From assembly GCA_004078665.1 (NCBI GenBank), contig SCFO01000008.1, forward strand, positions 83,051-147,050: 64,000 bases of DNA, read 5' to 3'. The stretch comes from Halobacillus fulvus (GTDB lineage Bacteria; Bacillota; Bacilli; Bacillales; Halobacillaceae). Made by a program: the position numbers and the translations under genes. The notes under the pieces are model-generated. The model made no database searches. It saw only the letters and a program-made list of their open reading frames with translations, and was not told where the DNA came from. This document shows, one piece after another, positions 8,488 through 17,142 of this stretch. Positions within the stretch are counted from its first letter, which is position 1; the number at the start of each line of letters is the position of its first letter.

Positions 8488-10182
8488 TCATGAAGTTATG
8501 GCAGCAGATTCCCTCTTTTTCAATTCTCTCCTTAACACTTTTCCACTAATTTGTGTTTTCGGCAATTCATCCAGCACTTCGATCTCTCTCGGTGCCGCAT
8601 GAGCCGCTAATTTTCCTTTTACAAAAAGACGGATTTCTTCTTGAAGCTCATCATTGAATGAATAACCGTCACCAAGTGTAATGAAAGCTTTGACGATTTC
8701 ACCTCGGACCTGATCTGGCTTTCCGATGACACCAGCCTCTTGGACAGCCGGATGCTCGATCAGCTTACTTTCGACTTCAAAGGGACCGATCCGCTCTCCT
8801 GAAGAATTGATCATGTCGTCGCTTCTGCCTTGGAAGAAGACGTATCCATCCTCATCAAGATAAGCAAGATCTCCCGCAATGTACCACTCTTCTCCATAAG
8901 GAAAATACGATTGATACTTCTCAGGATTCTTCCAAACTTCTTTCATGATCGAAGGCCAGGAATGTTTAATCGCCAGATGCCCAGTTTCATAAGGGGGGAG
9001 CTTTTCACCATCCTCATCAAGGACAGCGACTTCGATACCAGGAATCGGTCTTCCCATAGAACCAGGCTTGATCGGCCTGGTCGGCAGATTCGCAATCAGC
9101 TGAGCTCCCGTTTCCGTCATCCACCATGTATCATGGATTCTTAATCCTAACGATTCATATCCCCAGTAAATCACCTCAGGGTTCAACGGCTCCCCGACAC
9201 TCAGAATGTGACGTAAAGCAGAGAGATCGTACCTGTTTTGGAGGTCTTCTCCCTTCGCCTTCAGCATCCGGAAAGCTGTCGGTGCACTGTACCAAACCGA
9301 AACCTGGGCTGTTTCTAAAACATCATACCACGCTTCCGCTGAAAAGCGGCCGCCGTGAATGACCGTGGTCACGCCGTTCAATAAAGGAGCAAACACTCCA
9401 TACACAGTGCCCGTCACCCAGCCTGGATGTGCTGTACACCAGTACACATCGTCATCCTTTAGGTCGAGCACCCATCTGCCCGTCTGATACTGCTGGATCA
9501 TATTGCGGTGGGCGTGAATGATGCCTTTTGGTTTTCCAGTTGAACCGCTTGTGTAGTGGATGTTCAATCCATCATCAAGATCGACCCACTCCACGTCCAC
9601 TGTCACTTCTTCTTGTTCGGCTTCTTTTACAATCGGAATTTCATTGTCAGCTTTCGCCTCATCTGTTGTGAAAATATAGCGGAGACTCGGGATCTCTTTT
9701 TGATGAACACGTTCCATAAACGTCTGGTTTGTAATTAAGTATTGTCCCTCACAATCGTTGATCCGATCTTTGACCGCCTCTTCCATAAACGCTTCGAAAA
9801 GCGGCCCGACAATGGCGCCGACTTTGATAGCCGCAAACATCGCGATATATCCTTGCGGGTGCTTCGGCAGGAAAACAAATACGAAATCTCCCTTTTTCAC
9901 TCCATGGCGCTTCAATACATTTGCCCACTGGTTGATCTCCTGCTGCAGTTCAGAAAATGTATAGGTCAGCCTTTCTTCATCGGAGAAATATGTGAGCGCG
10001 ATTTTGTCGCCTTTTCCATCCTCTACATGGCGGTCGACACATTCATACGCCATGTTCACTTTTCCGGTTTCATACCAAGAGAAATGCCGATGGACGTCTT
10101 CCCACTCGAACGCTTCGTCTTCTATCCACTCGTTCTGGATATTGTAAGATCCAGGCTGCGGATCAAGGACGGTTTTCCTCAT
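8488..10182 (-). CDS. acsA: Acetate-CoA ligase / short acyl-CoA synthetase
   Basis: A 564-residue AMP-forming synthetase converting acetate, ATP and CoA to acetyl-CoA. ATP-loop YTSGSTGKPKG at about 210, WWMTETG at 352, the hinge region GDLAYLDEDGYVFFQGRSDD, and the C-terminal lysine motif PKTQISGKVLRR near 548, whose Lys is the usual acetylation-controlled catalytic residue. The ATG follows AAAGGAGG that overlaps the stop of the ABC ATPase gene 15 bp upstream, so it is the last gene of the S-box operon. Family members act on acetate or propionate; acetate fits the operon because O-acetylhomoserine sulfhydrylation releases it. Confidence 0.88.
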   Translation of the reverse strand: MRKTVLDPQPGSYNIQNEWIEDEAFEWEDVHRHFSWYETGKVNMAYECVDRHVEDGKGDKIALTYFSDEERLTYTFSELQQEINQWANVLKRHGVKKGDFVFVFLPKHPQGYIAMFAAIKVGAIVGPLFEAFMEEAVKDRINDCEGQYLITNQTFMERVHQKEIPSLRYIFTTDEAKADNEIPIVKEAEQEEVTVDVEWVDLDDGLNIHYTSGSTGKPKGIIHAHRNMIQQYQTGRWVLDLKDDDVYWCTAHPGWVTGTVYGVFAPLLNGVTTVIHGGRFSAEAWYDVLETAQVSVWYSAPTAFRMLKAKGEDLQNRYDLSALRHILSVGEPLNPEVIYWGYESLGLRIHDTWWMTETGAQLIANLPTRPIKPGSMGRPIPGIEVAVLDEDGEKLPPYETGHLAIKHSWPSIMKEVWKNPEKYQSYFPYGEEWYIAGDLAYLDEDGYVFFQGRSDDMINSSGERIGPFEVESKLIEHPAVQEAGVIGKPDQVRGEIVKAFITLGDGYSFNDELQEEIRLFVKGKLAAHAAPREIEVLDELPKTQISGKVLRRELKKRESAAITS

Positions 10183-10197
10183 CCTTTTAAACCTCCT

Positions 10198-10911
10198 TTA
10201 TCTTTTCGTAAAATCCAATTCACTTAAGATTTCATCCTTCAGCTGAGCGAGATGGACATCTCCCCGCTTCCTCGGTTTTGGACGATTGACGAAAAGCTCT
10301 GACTCAATTTGTCCCGGCTGGCCTCTCATAATGACAATCCGATCACACAAGTAAAGCGCCTCATCAATGTCATGAGTCACCAGCAAAGTCGTTGTATGGT
10401 GCTTTTCCCAAATTGATAAAAGCAGGTCCTGAAGCTGCATCTTCGTAAAGGCGTCCAAGGCACTGAACGGCTCGTCAAGAAGCAGAATTTCTGGACGATT
10501 GAGTAACGACCGGGCAATGGCTACCCTCTGTGCCATGCCACCTGATAAATCCTTTGGATAATGGCGCTCAAATCCTGCAAGGCCTACCGTTTCAATCAAC
10601 TCTTGCGCTTGTGCTTTCCTCGATTTATCCTTCACGCCGAAGCTGATATTCTCTTCAACCGTAAGCCACGGCATTAAACGTGGTTCCTGAAACATCATGC
10701 CGAATGCTTCTTCAGGACGGTCCGATCCTGTCTGGATGTCTCCTTCAAAACCCGCATCAAGGCCTGACAAGACGCGCAGCAACGTGCTTTTGCCACAGCC
10801 GCTCGTTCCGAGAACTCCGACGACTTCCCCTTTTTTCAAGGATAGATCGACATTTCGGAACCCGGCTTTCCCTTCCTGAAAAATTCTCGACACACGATTT
10901 ACGGTCAACAT
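10198..10911 (-). CDS. ABC transporter ATPase, sulfonate/nitrate/taurine type
   Basis: A 237-residue cytoplasmic ATPase of the SsuB/TauB/NrtD class. Walker A GTSGCGKST at 35-43, Q-loop MMFQEPRLMPW, signature LSGGMAQRVAIARS, Walker B ILLLDEPFSALD and the switch histidine in LLVTHDIDEAL are intact. It energises import by the permease and binding protein encoded just upstream (15-bp and 20-bp gaps). Position in an S-box operon indicates a sulfur-containing substrate, perhaps an aliphatic sulfonate; no SsuD monooxygenase is linked here, so the substrate remains open. Confidence 0.9.
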   Translation of the reverse strand: MLTVNRVSRIFQEGKAGFRNVDLSLKKGEVVGVLGTSGCGKSTLLRVLSGLDAGFEGDIQTGSDRPEEAFGMMFQEPRLMPWLTVEENISFGVKDKSRKAQAQELIETVGLAGFERHYPKDLSGGMAQRVAIARSLLNRPEILLLDEPFSALDAFTKMQLQDLLLSIWEKHHTTTLLVTHDIDEALYLCDRIVIMRGQPGQIESELFVNRPKPRKRGDVHLAQLKDEILSELDFTKR

Positions 10912-10926
10912 AAGATGTCCCCTTCC

Positions 10927-11766
10927 TTATGAAGCATTTTCAACATTGTCCTGCCACCTGAGCGTCCGTTTTTCGATCCGTTTTAAGATTTCATCGGTCA
11001 ATTTCCCGAAGATCGCAAACAGAATGATGCTGCCGATCACAAGCTCCGGTGCCGATGTATTTTGCCCGAACACCATCAAATAACCAAGCCCCTGGCTCGC
11101 TCCTAACAATTCAGCCGCGACGACGAACATCCACCCTAAGCTAAGTCCACTTCGGATCCCTACTAAAAAGGATGGCAGGGCAGCTGGTAAAATGATCCGG
11201 CGAATCTGCTGCAGGCTTGTGAAGTTATACATCCTTCCGACTTCGATCAGTTTCCTGTCGATCCCTTGAATACCTGACGTCAAATTCAAATAAACCGGGA
11301 AGAAAACACCGACCGCAACGAGCGTGACTTTGGATGCTTCGCCGATGCCGATCCAAAGGACAAACAATGGCACCCACGCCAGGGAAGGAATCGCTCGCAA
11401 GGCCTGAAGCATTGGATCAAGCAGGCGATGAATCGTTTTGTTATATCCTGTAGCCGCACCGAGTACGACGGCGACAGCTGATCCGGCAAGAAAGCCGAAG
11501 AACACCCGGTATAGCGTAATGCCGATATGCCCCCACAGTTCACCTTCCTGAGCCATGGTCGTGATTTCCTCGATGACGGTCGTAGGAGCTGGCAGGAGGT
11601 GAGAAGCGACCCACCCTGCCCTTGATGCATACTCCCAAACGACAAGCAGCAATACGGGAATGACACTGCCTAATAGGAGATTAGAGTTCCAAGTACGTAA
11701 GGTTGTTTTCTTGTTCTTCTTCTCTTTTACAGAAGGGGTGACGGCGGTCTCTGTTCGACTGGACAT
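10927..11766 (-). CDS. ABC transporter permease, SsuC/TauC type
   Basis: A 279-residue inner-membrane permease. A charged N-terminus (about 30 residues) precedes six hydrophobic helices. The cytoplasmic EAA-type loop is seen around EVGRMYNFTSLQQIRRIILPAALP split over residues 185-210, which docks on the ATPase. Start chosen at the ATG at 11766 with a GGGGAGGAAAG-like site. Middle gene of the binding protein-permease-ATPase set. Confidence 0.88.
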   Translation of the reverse strand: MSSRTETAVTPSVKEKKNKKTTLRTWNSNLLLGSVIPVLLLVVWEYASRAGWVASHLLPAPTTVIEEITTMAQEGELWGHIGITLYRVFFGFLAGSAVAVVLGAATGYNKTIHRLLDPMLQALRAIPSLAWVPLFVLWIGIGEASKVTLVAVGVFFPVYLNLTSGIQGIDRKLIEVGRMYNFTSLQQIRRIILPAALPSFLVGIRSGLSLGWMFVVAAELLGASQGLGYLMVFGQNTSAPELVIGSIILFAIFGKLTDEILKRIEKRTLRWQDNVENAS

Positions 11767-11786
11767 GTTCCTTTCCTCCCCTTGAT

Positions 11787-12779
11787 TTATTCATTGATGA
11801 CTTTTTCAGCATATTCCGGGTTGATCATTTCTTCTGTCAGTTCGTCGATATTGGCATCCGCATCGATGACTTCTTCTTCCTGAAGGACGTCTCCAGCTCC
11901 TTTGATCGTGTTGATCACATCTTCATTCGGAATCGCATTCGAGAAGTCGTTACGCTCAAGGCCTTTCTTCGCAACCTCAAGATCAAGATTCGCTTCATCC
12001 GCTAGAATTTGAGCCGCTTCATCTGGATTTTCGACGGTCCATTTTCTTGCTTCTTCATAAGCTTCGATGACGGCTTCGACGACTTCCGGATACTGCTCCG
12101 CATAATCAGAGCGTACATTCAGCGTTCCGTACGTATTGTAATCGGGGTTTCTATAAAAAAGCTCCGCACCAGATTCAAGTTCATTTCTTGCCATATGTGG
12201 ATCCAGACCAGCCCAGGCATCCACGTTGCCTGAATTAAGCGCACTCGCTCCTTCTGGGTGCTGCAAGTTTACGAGTTCAATATCATCTGTGGACAATCCG
12301 CTATCTTTCAACGCGCGAATAAGGAAAATATATGGATCTGTACCTAACGTCGCCGCTACTTTTTTCCCTTTCAAATCTTCCACGGATTCAATCTCGGAGT
12401 CCGGGTTCGTGACAAGCGCCGTCCACTCCGGTTTGGAATAAAGATAGACCGATTCAATCGGTGCGTTATTAGCCTTTGCCATCAGCGCAGCTGCTCCTGC
12501 TGTCGATCCGAAATCGACACTGCTTGAATTCAAGAATTCGAGTGCTTTGTTACTTCCTTGAGATAAAACAAACTCGACATCCTCAACCCCAAGCTCCTTC
12601 AATGCTTCTTCAGCAAAGCCTTTTTCCTTCAGAACAAGGCTTGTCGGGGAATAATAGGCGTAATCCAGAGTGACTTTGCTCGGCAGCCCTTCCTCCCCTT
12701 CCGCATTACCTGAGCATCCGGCTAGAACAATGCTCAGGATCAATAGTCCAATAATTGAAATTAAACGTGGGCTTTTCAT
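11787..12779 (-). CDS. ABC transporter substrate-binding lipoprotein, SsuA/NrtA type
   Basis: A 330-residue lipoprotein; the signal peptide ends in the lipobox LAGC (Cys about 22), so it is anchored outside the membrane. The mature part has the two-lobed pattern of SsuA/NMT1-like proteins, with YYSPTSLVLKEKGFAEE near the start and GKKVAATLGTDPYIFL in the first hinge. It should capture a small organosulfur compound for the adjacent permease. Encoded 22 bp behind the sulfhydrylase gene, so co-transcribed from the S-box promoter. Confidence 0.88.
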   Translation of the reverse strand: MKSPRLISIIGLLILSIVLAGCSGNAEGEEGLPSKVTLDYAYYSPTSLVLKEKGFAEEALKELGVEDVEFVLSQGSNKALEFLNSSSVDFGSTAGAAALMAKANNAPIESVYLYSKPEWTALVTNPDSEIESVEDLKGKKVAATLGTDPYIFLIRALKDSGLSTDDIELVNLQHPEGASALNSGNVDAWAGLDPHMARNELESGAELFYRNPDYNTYGTLNVRSDYAEQYPEVVEAVIEAYEEARKWTVENPDEAAQILADEANLDLEVAKKGLERNDFSNAIPNEDVINTIKGAGDVLQEEEVIDADANIDELTEEMINPEYAEKVINE

Positions 12780-12801
12780 TCGATGATTTCCTCCTAGTTA
12801 T

Positions 12802-14589
12802 TTAAATTTCACAGGCGTACGTTTCAATGGTTCCTCTTAAGCGCTGAGCTTCTTTATACGTACAGCGGTTATGAACGACTTCAAGTCCCGCATCACTTGC
12901 AATTTGGGCGGCTTTTGGAGCAATGACTCCCTCCTGAAGCCAGAATACTTTCGGTTTGACGACCGCTGCCTCTTTCGCAATTTCAATGGCTGCTTCCGGA
13001 CTTCTGAACACTTGGACAACGTCAATATCAAACGGAATCGATCCCAGATCCGGATACGCTTTTTCGCCTAACACTTCGGTTTCTCGTGGATTGACTGGAA
13101 CGATTTGATAGCCGAGCCTCTGCATTTTTCTCGCCAGACGGTGACTTGGACGGGACGGTTTGCCGCTTAATCCGACAACAGCGAGTCGTTTCGGACGCGT
13201 CACCTGCTCCGCTTCCACCGTTTCTTTCACCTGCGGAGACTGCAAGGCCCACTTGATGACTCCTTCATCGTTTTCGGTAATGCCACGATCCGATTGTTTT
13301 CCAGTAGCTGTCGCAATCGCTCGGTCCAGATCATGAATTAAATCTTTCGTGGACTCGAGTCCGATGGAGAGACGAATTAATTCTTCTTTTACGCCGCTTG
13401 CTTCCAGCTCTTCTGCAGACAATTGCTGGTGTGTAGTGGAAGCCGGGTGAATGATGAGCGATTTGGCATCTCCGACGTTCGCGACGTGCGACCAAAGCGA
13501 AATGTTGTTGATGATTTCTCTCCCTGCTTCGCGGCCGCCTTTGATTCCAAAGTTGACGATCGATCCAAACCCTCCATCCAAGTATTTATTGGCGAGTTCG
13601 TGAGCCGGATGCTCTTTCAAACCAGGGTAGGCGACCCACTCTACATCTGCATGATTATTTAAGTATTCAGCGATTTCCTGAGCATTGTCACTGTGGCGTG
13701 CGACCCTTAGATGCAACGTTTCTAATCCTTGAAGCAGTAAAAATGCGTTTTGCGGACTCAAACAGGAACCGAAGTCACGCAACAGTTGAACCCGTAGCTT
13801 CGTAATGAAAGCGAGCGTTCCGAAATCGGCTGTATAGACAATCCCGTTATAGCTGGCATCCGGTTCGGTGAAGACCGGGAATTTTTCGTTGTTCCAATTG
13901 AACTGACCTCCGTCGACGACGACACCGCCGATGGCTGTTCCATGACCGCCAATCCATTTGGTCGCGGAGTGAACGACGATATCTGCTCCGTGTTCAATCG
14001 GTTTGCATAAGTATGGGGTGGCGAATGTATTGTCGACGATCAGTGGAATGTCATGCTCATGAGCGATGCTCGAGACTTTTTCAATATCGAGCACATGCAG
14101 GCTCGGGTTTCCGATCGTTTCAGCGAAAATGGCTTTCGTCTGATCTGTGATCGCTCCCCTGAAATTCTCAGGATCTTCAGGGTCTACGAACGTAACTTTA
14201 ATGCCATATCGCGGTAAAGTATTAGCGAATAAATTATACGTTCCGCCGTATAAATTGGCAGCTGCAACAATTTCATCGCCAGCTCCAGCGATATTCATAA
14301 TCGACAAGGCAATTGCTGACATTCCAGACGACGTAGCCACAGACGCGACGCCGCCTTCGAGAAGCGCCATCCGTTTTTCGAACACATCCACCGTCGGATT
14401 TCCGATCCGTGAATAAATGTTGCCTGGTTCATCTAAAGAAAATAAACTCTGGGCGTGTTCTGTGTCGTGGAAGACGTAAGATGTTGTTTGGTAAATCGGT
14501 ACGGCACGCGAACCCGTTGTAGGATCTGGGGATTGACCACCGTGCAGGGAAATCGTATCGACATCATAACTTTCAAAAGGCTTACTCAT
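12802..14589 (-). CDS. O-acetylhomoserine sulfhydrylase fused to a CoA-binding domain
   Basis: A 595-residue two-domain protein. Residues 1-430 are a Cys/Met-metabolism PLP enzyme with ISLHGGQSPD at the start, ATSSGMSAIAL for phosphate contact and the PLP lysine in SATKWIGGHG; the length and motifs match O-acetylhomoserine aminocarboxypropyltransferase, making homocysteine and acetate from O-acetylhomoserine and sulfide. Residues about 465-595 form a Rossmann-like CoA-binding domain (RLAVVGLSGKPSRPSHRLA, then IVPVNP and a late HNRC). This fusion is unusual; usual sulfhydrylases end near 430. First gene of the S-box operon. The extra domain could sense or bind acyl-CoA, but no function is proven. 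Confidence 0.85.
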   Translation of the reverse strand: MSKPFESYDVDTISLHGGQSPDPTTGSRAVPIYQTTSYVFHDTEHAQSLFSLDEPGNIYSRIGNPTVDVFEKRMALLEGGVASVATSSGMSAIALSIMNIAGAGDEIVAAANLYGGTYNLFANTLPRYGIKVTFVDPEDPENFRGAITDQTKAIFAETIGNPSLHVLDIEKVSSIAHEHDIPLIVDNTFATPYLCKPIEHGADIVVHSATKWIGGHGTAIGGVVVDGGQFNWNNEKFPVFTEPDASYNGIVYTADFGTLAFITKLRVQLLRDFGSCLSPQNAFLLLQGLETLHLRVARHSDNAQEIAEYLNNHADVEWVAYPGLKEHPAHELANKYLDGGFGSIVNFGIKGGREAGREIINNISLWSHVANVGDAKSLIIHPASTTHQQLSAEELEASGVKEELIRLSIGLESTKDLIHDLDRAIATATGKQSDRGITENDEGVIKWALQSPQVKETVEAEQVTRPKRLAVVGLSGKPSRPSHRLARKMQRLGYQIVPVNPRETEVLGEKAYPDLGSIPFDIDVVQVFRSPEAAIEIAKEAAVVKPKVFWLQEGVIAPKAAQIASDAGLEVVHNRCTYKEAQRLRGTIETYACEI

Positions 14590-14673
14590 TTTGTATTCCT
14601 CCTAGTTGATTAAACTTATAAAAATACTTTGTTTTATGGTGATAAAGTCTTTGGCTATTTGTTTTTTGCCATC

Positions 14674-14836
14674 AAAAAACCCCTCTTCCTGATAAGAAGA
14701 GGGGTGGATATACCGGTCCTCCTCTTATCTTCCAGATCGTGACCATGATCTGTAGGATTTAGCACCTTTTCAAACCGATGTTTGAAGGTTGCCGGGCTTC
14801 ACAGGGCCTATTCCCTCAGCCGCTCTTGATAAGAGT
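14674..14836 (-). promoter_or_regulatory. SAM-I (S-box) riboswitch with intrinsic terminator
   Basis: On the minus strand the aptamer opens with CTCTTATCAAGAG (P1 5' side, 14828-14835), continues with GGCTGAGGGA, GGCCCTGTGAAGCCCGGCAACC across two blocks, then GGTGCTAAATCC and closes with GATAAGAG (14722-14729). The conserved kink-turn and SAM-pocket bases of S-box RNAs are present. Downstream a GC-rich stem ACCCCTCTT / AAGAGGGGT (14679-14706) with T-run is the terminator. High SAM should terminate transcription of the sulfhydrylase-ABC-acsA operon. Confidence 0.95.
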
Positions 14837-14864
14837 CTGATATGAAATTTTAACTATGTTGAGA

Positions 14865-14893
14865 ATTATATAGACGTTCTGTCTGAATGTCAA
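14865..14893 (-). promoter_or_regulatory. Sigma-A promoter of the S-box operon
   Basis: TTGACA (14888-14893), exactly 17 bp, TATAAT (14865-14870) on the minus strand; both hexamers are perfect. Transcription should begin about 20 bp upstream of the aptamer. Confidence 0.9.
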
Positions 14894-14899
14894 TAATTT

Positions 14900-16054
14900 T
14901 TAGAATATTTCTTTAATGGAGTGTGCGATCGCTTTTTCGAACTGTTGAATGATATCCTCTGCGGATTCAATCCCGATCGACAGACGGATCACTTGATCAT
15001 TAATGCCGATTTTCTCTCGTTCTTTTGGAGTGAGGGATCGGTGGGATGTGCGGACGGGATAGGAAACCGTCGTTTCAACACCTGCCAATGTCGGAGCAAT
15101 TTTGACCCAGCCAAGTGATTGGAAAAACGTTTCGACATCAACATTCTCATCCAACTCAATCGTAACGATCGCGCCGTGACCTCGGTCAGACACGTGCTCC
15201 GGATAGTATACTTTTTCTACGGATTGATTCTCTTTTAGAGCATGAGCCAGTTTCTCTGCGTTTGACGACTGCTGTTTCATGCGCAACGCAAGTGTCTTAG
15301 CCCCGCGCTGTGTCAGCCAGGCTTCAAAAGGACTGAGACTTGCACCAAGCGTTACCACTTTTTGAGTAGCCCGTTGAATAAGTTCCTTCGTCCCGACGAG
15401 AACACCCGATGTGACGTCACTGTGACCTCCGATGTATTTCGTGGCACTATGGACGACAAGGTCTACGCCAAACGTAAATGGCTGCAGCAGATAAGGCGTC
15501 GCGAACGTATTGTCCACCATTGTCGTGACTCCATACTCTTTCCCAAGCGCTACGAGCTCTTCTAGGTCTTCAACGCGTAAAAACGGATTGGAAACAGACT
15601 CTGTGTAGAGCAGTTTCGTATTTTCCTGGATGGCTCCCCGAACCTCCTGCTTGTCACCGAAGTCGACCATGCTGACCTCGATTCCAAAGCCCTTCAGTTC
15701 TGTATTCAAAAGCTTGTGCGTTCCGCCATATACATCTTCTGCAGCGACAATATGATCTCCAGGTGCGACCACCGCAAGGATTCCGGCCAAAATGGCGGAC
15801 ATTCCGGAAGAAGTGGCAACTCCTGCTTCTGCTTCCTCCAAATTAGCGACGGCATCGCTCAACTCATCCGTGTTCGGATTCCTTTCGCGCGAATATAAAT
15901 AAGGGCTGTCCCCTTCATAATAGCTTTCTAAGTGATCCAGGTCCTTGAATGTAAACGCAGACGTCTGATAAATCGGAGTACTCTTGCTATTGATGACCTG
16001 CTTTTGATCTAATTTATTGTGAACGACTTTTGTATCAAATGATGAATGACTCAT
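14900..16054 (-). CDS. Cystathionine gamma-synthase/lyase-type PLP enzyme
   Basis: A 384-residue trans-sulfuration PLP enzyme. It has the phosphate-binding ATSSGMSAILAG, the YSRERNPN segment, VDNTFATPYLLQP and the PLP lysine in SATKYIGGHSDVTSG, as in MetI, MetC and MccB. The C-terminal SYPVRTSHRSL and RLSIGIES are family signatures. I cannot decide between cystathionine synthase and lyase/homocysteine-desulfhydrase activity from motifs. Unlike the neighbouring operon it has its own consensus-like promoter and no S-box of its own, and the S-box promoter begins only about 10 bp behind its stop codon. Confidence 0.82.
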   Translation of the reverse strand: MSHSSFDTKVVHNKLDQKQVINSKSTPIYQTSAFTFKDLDHLESYYEGDSPYLYSRERNPNTDELSDAVANLEEAEAGVATSSGMSAILAGILAVVAPGDHIVAAEDVYGGTHKLLNTELKGFGIEVSMVDFGDKQEVRGAIQENTKLLYTESVSNPFLRVEDLEELVALGKEYGVTTMVDNTFATPYLLQPFTFGVDLVVHSATKYIGGHSDVTSGVLVGTKELIQRATQKVVTLGASLSPFEAWLTQRGAKTLALRMKQQSSNAEKLAHALKENQSVEKVYYPEHVSDRGHGAIVTIELDENVDVETFFQSLGWVKIAPTLAGVETTVSYPVRTSHRSLTPKEREKIGINDQVIRLSIGIESAEDIIQQFEKAIAHSIKEIF

Positions 16055-16092
16055 GACGATCTCCCTTCTTCACGATGACTGATTAATGACTG

Positions 16093-16122
16093 ATTATATC
16101 GATGAAAAGCTATACTTGTCAA
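16093..16122 (-). promoter_or_regulatory. Sigma-A promoter of the PLP-enzyme gene
   Basis: TTGACA (16117-16122), 18 bp, TATAAT (16093-16098) on the minus strand, overlapping the end of the NUDIX gene by a few bases. No leader long enough for an aptamer separates it from the start codon at 16054. Confidence 0.75.
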
Positions 16123-16718
16123 AGTTTTTCGACTTTTTCCACAACGTGCCGGATGATGAACTTGAAGTATTCGGAAGTGTGTGGCACGACCTCCTGCAGG
16201 GAGAGCGTTCCTTCCCTGCCTGAGCATACCGACTGATGACGTACCCTCTCACCTGCTGAAACCATCCGGATAAAGTCACCGAACTCTACCTTAATGATAT
16301 CCGACACCTCTTCACTGGTCGTCAGCTTCTCCCCACCTTCGATTCTACATAGAAATGTCCGGCAAATCTCAAAATCTTGAAGCTGGTCCTGAACAAGCTT
16401 TTCTTTATGAAAGCCGATCTCCTGTAAATCCTCTTGCTGAATGGCAAGTCCGATTTCTTCCTCTATTTCTCGAAGTCCTGCTTTTAGTATATCCTCTGAT
16501 GCTTCCACGTGGCCGGCGGCCGTAATGTCATAAAGGGAAGGAAAATCTTTTTTATCGTCCGCTCGTTTCTGTAAATAGATAAAAGTTTGGTGGTTTTCCT
16601 GTTCATAAAGCCAACAATGGAACGTCTCGTGCCAATCTCCATCAAGGTGAACCTGATGACGATCCTTGATGCCGATTGCTTCCATTCGCTCATTGAAAAT
16701 TCTCAAAGCCTCTCCCAT
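16119..16718 (-). CDS. NUDIX hydrolase
   Basis: A 199-residue cytoplasmic protein containing a perfect NUDIX box: Gly, five residues, Glu, seven residues, REIEEEIGL (near residues 85-107), which binds Mg2+ and cleaves nucleoside or other diphosphates. The N-terminal half (IKDRHQVHLDGDWHETFHCW) resembles the IDI-like/YfcD subgroup, which acts on unknown diphosphates. The ATG at 16718 is chosen because AGGAGGAG precedes it; eight upstream residues in frame are unlikely to be translated. Confidence 0.85.
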   Translation of the reverse strand: MGEALRIFNERMEAIGIKDRHQVHLDGDWHETFHCWLYEQENHQTFIYLQKRADDKKDFPSLYDITAAGHVEASEDILKAGLREIEEEIGLAIQQEDLQEIGFHKEKLVQDQLQDFEICRTFLCRIEGGEKLTTSEEVSDIIKVEFGDFIRMVSAGERVRHQSVCSGREGTLSLQEVVPHTSEYFKFIIRHVVEKVEKL

Positions 16719-16838
16719 ATCGCTCCTCCTCATCATGCTCATTATAACAGGTTACGCCCCATGCTTTATTCGACAGGTTTACTCAATAAAAAAAGAGGAA
16801 TACTAAATAAAAAGAAACAATCAAGGAGGTTATTCAGA

Positions 16839-17015
16839 ATGCCTGAAAACAAACCGAAGCGAGGAAATTTTGAAGAAACGAGCGAATTCGCAGACGCCTT
16901 CCGCAAGCCGCTCAAATTCAATAGAGCGTTCACCCCTGATACGAGCGATGAAGAGCCGGAGCAATCAGAAGGCGACGCCATGCTCGATGCCTTTTCTGAT
17001 CACGAGAACAAATAG
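16839..17015 (+). CDS. Small hydrophilic acidic protein (58 aa), unknown function
   Basis: Starts MPENKPKRGNFEETSEFAD behind a strong AAGGAGGT site. No hydrophobic segment or cysteine; the C-terminal half is rich in Asp, Glu and Ser, as expected of a soluble protein in a halophile. Followed at once by a terminator. I do not recognise a family. It starts 120 bp from the divergent NUDIX gene. Confidence 0.7.
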   Translation: MPENKPKRGNFEETSEFADAFRKPLKFNRAFTPDTSDEEPEQSEGDAMLDAFSDHENK

Positions 17016-17053
17016 AGCCGATCCTCCAACAATGGAGAGCGGCTCTATTTTTT
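17011..17053 (+). terminator. Terminator of the small acidic protein gene
   Basis: Stem AGAGCCG / CGGCTCT extended by an inner TCCA/TGGA pairing, then a T-rich tract (ATTTTTTG); overlaps the stop codon. Confidence 0.8.
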
Positions 17054-17142
17054 GTCGGAGCATTACTCCCTTAAAAAGACAGAGTATTCTGTTATGATGA
17101 AAAGAGAAGAAGCTCTCCTTTGAGAATGAAAGGATTCCGATC

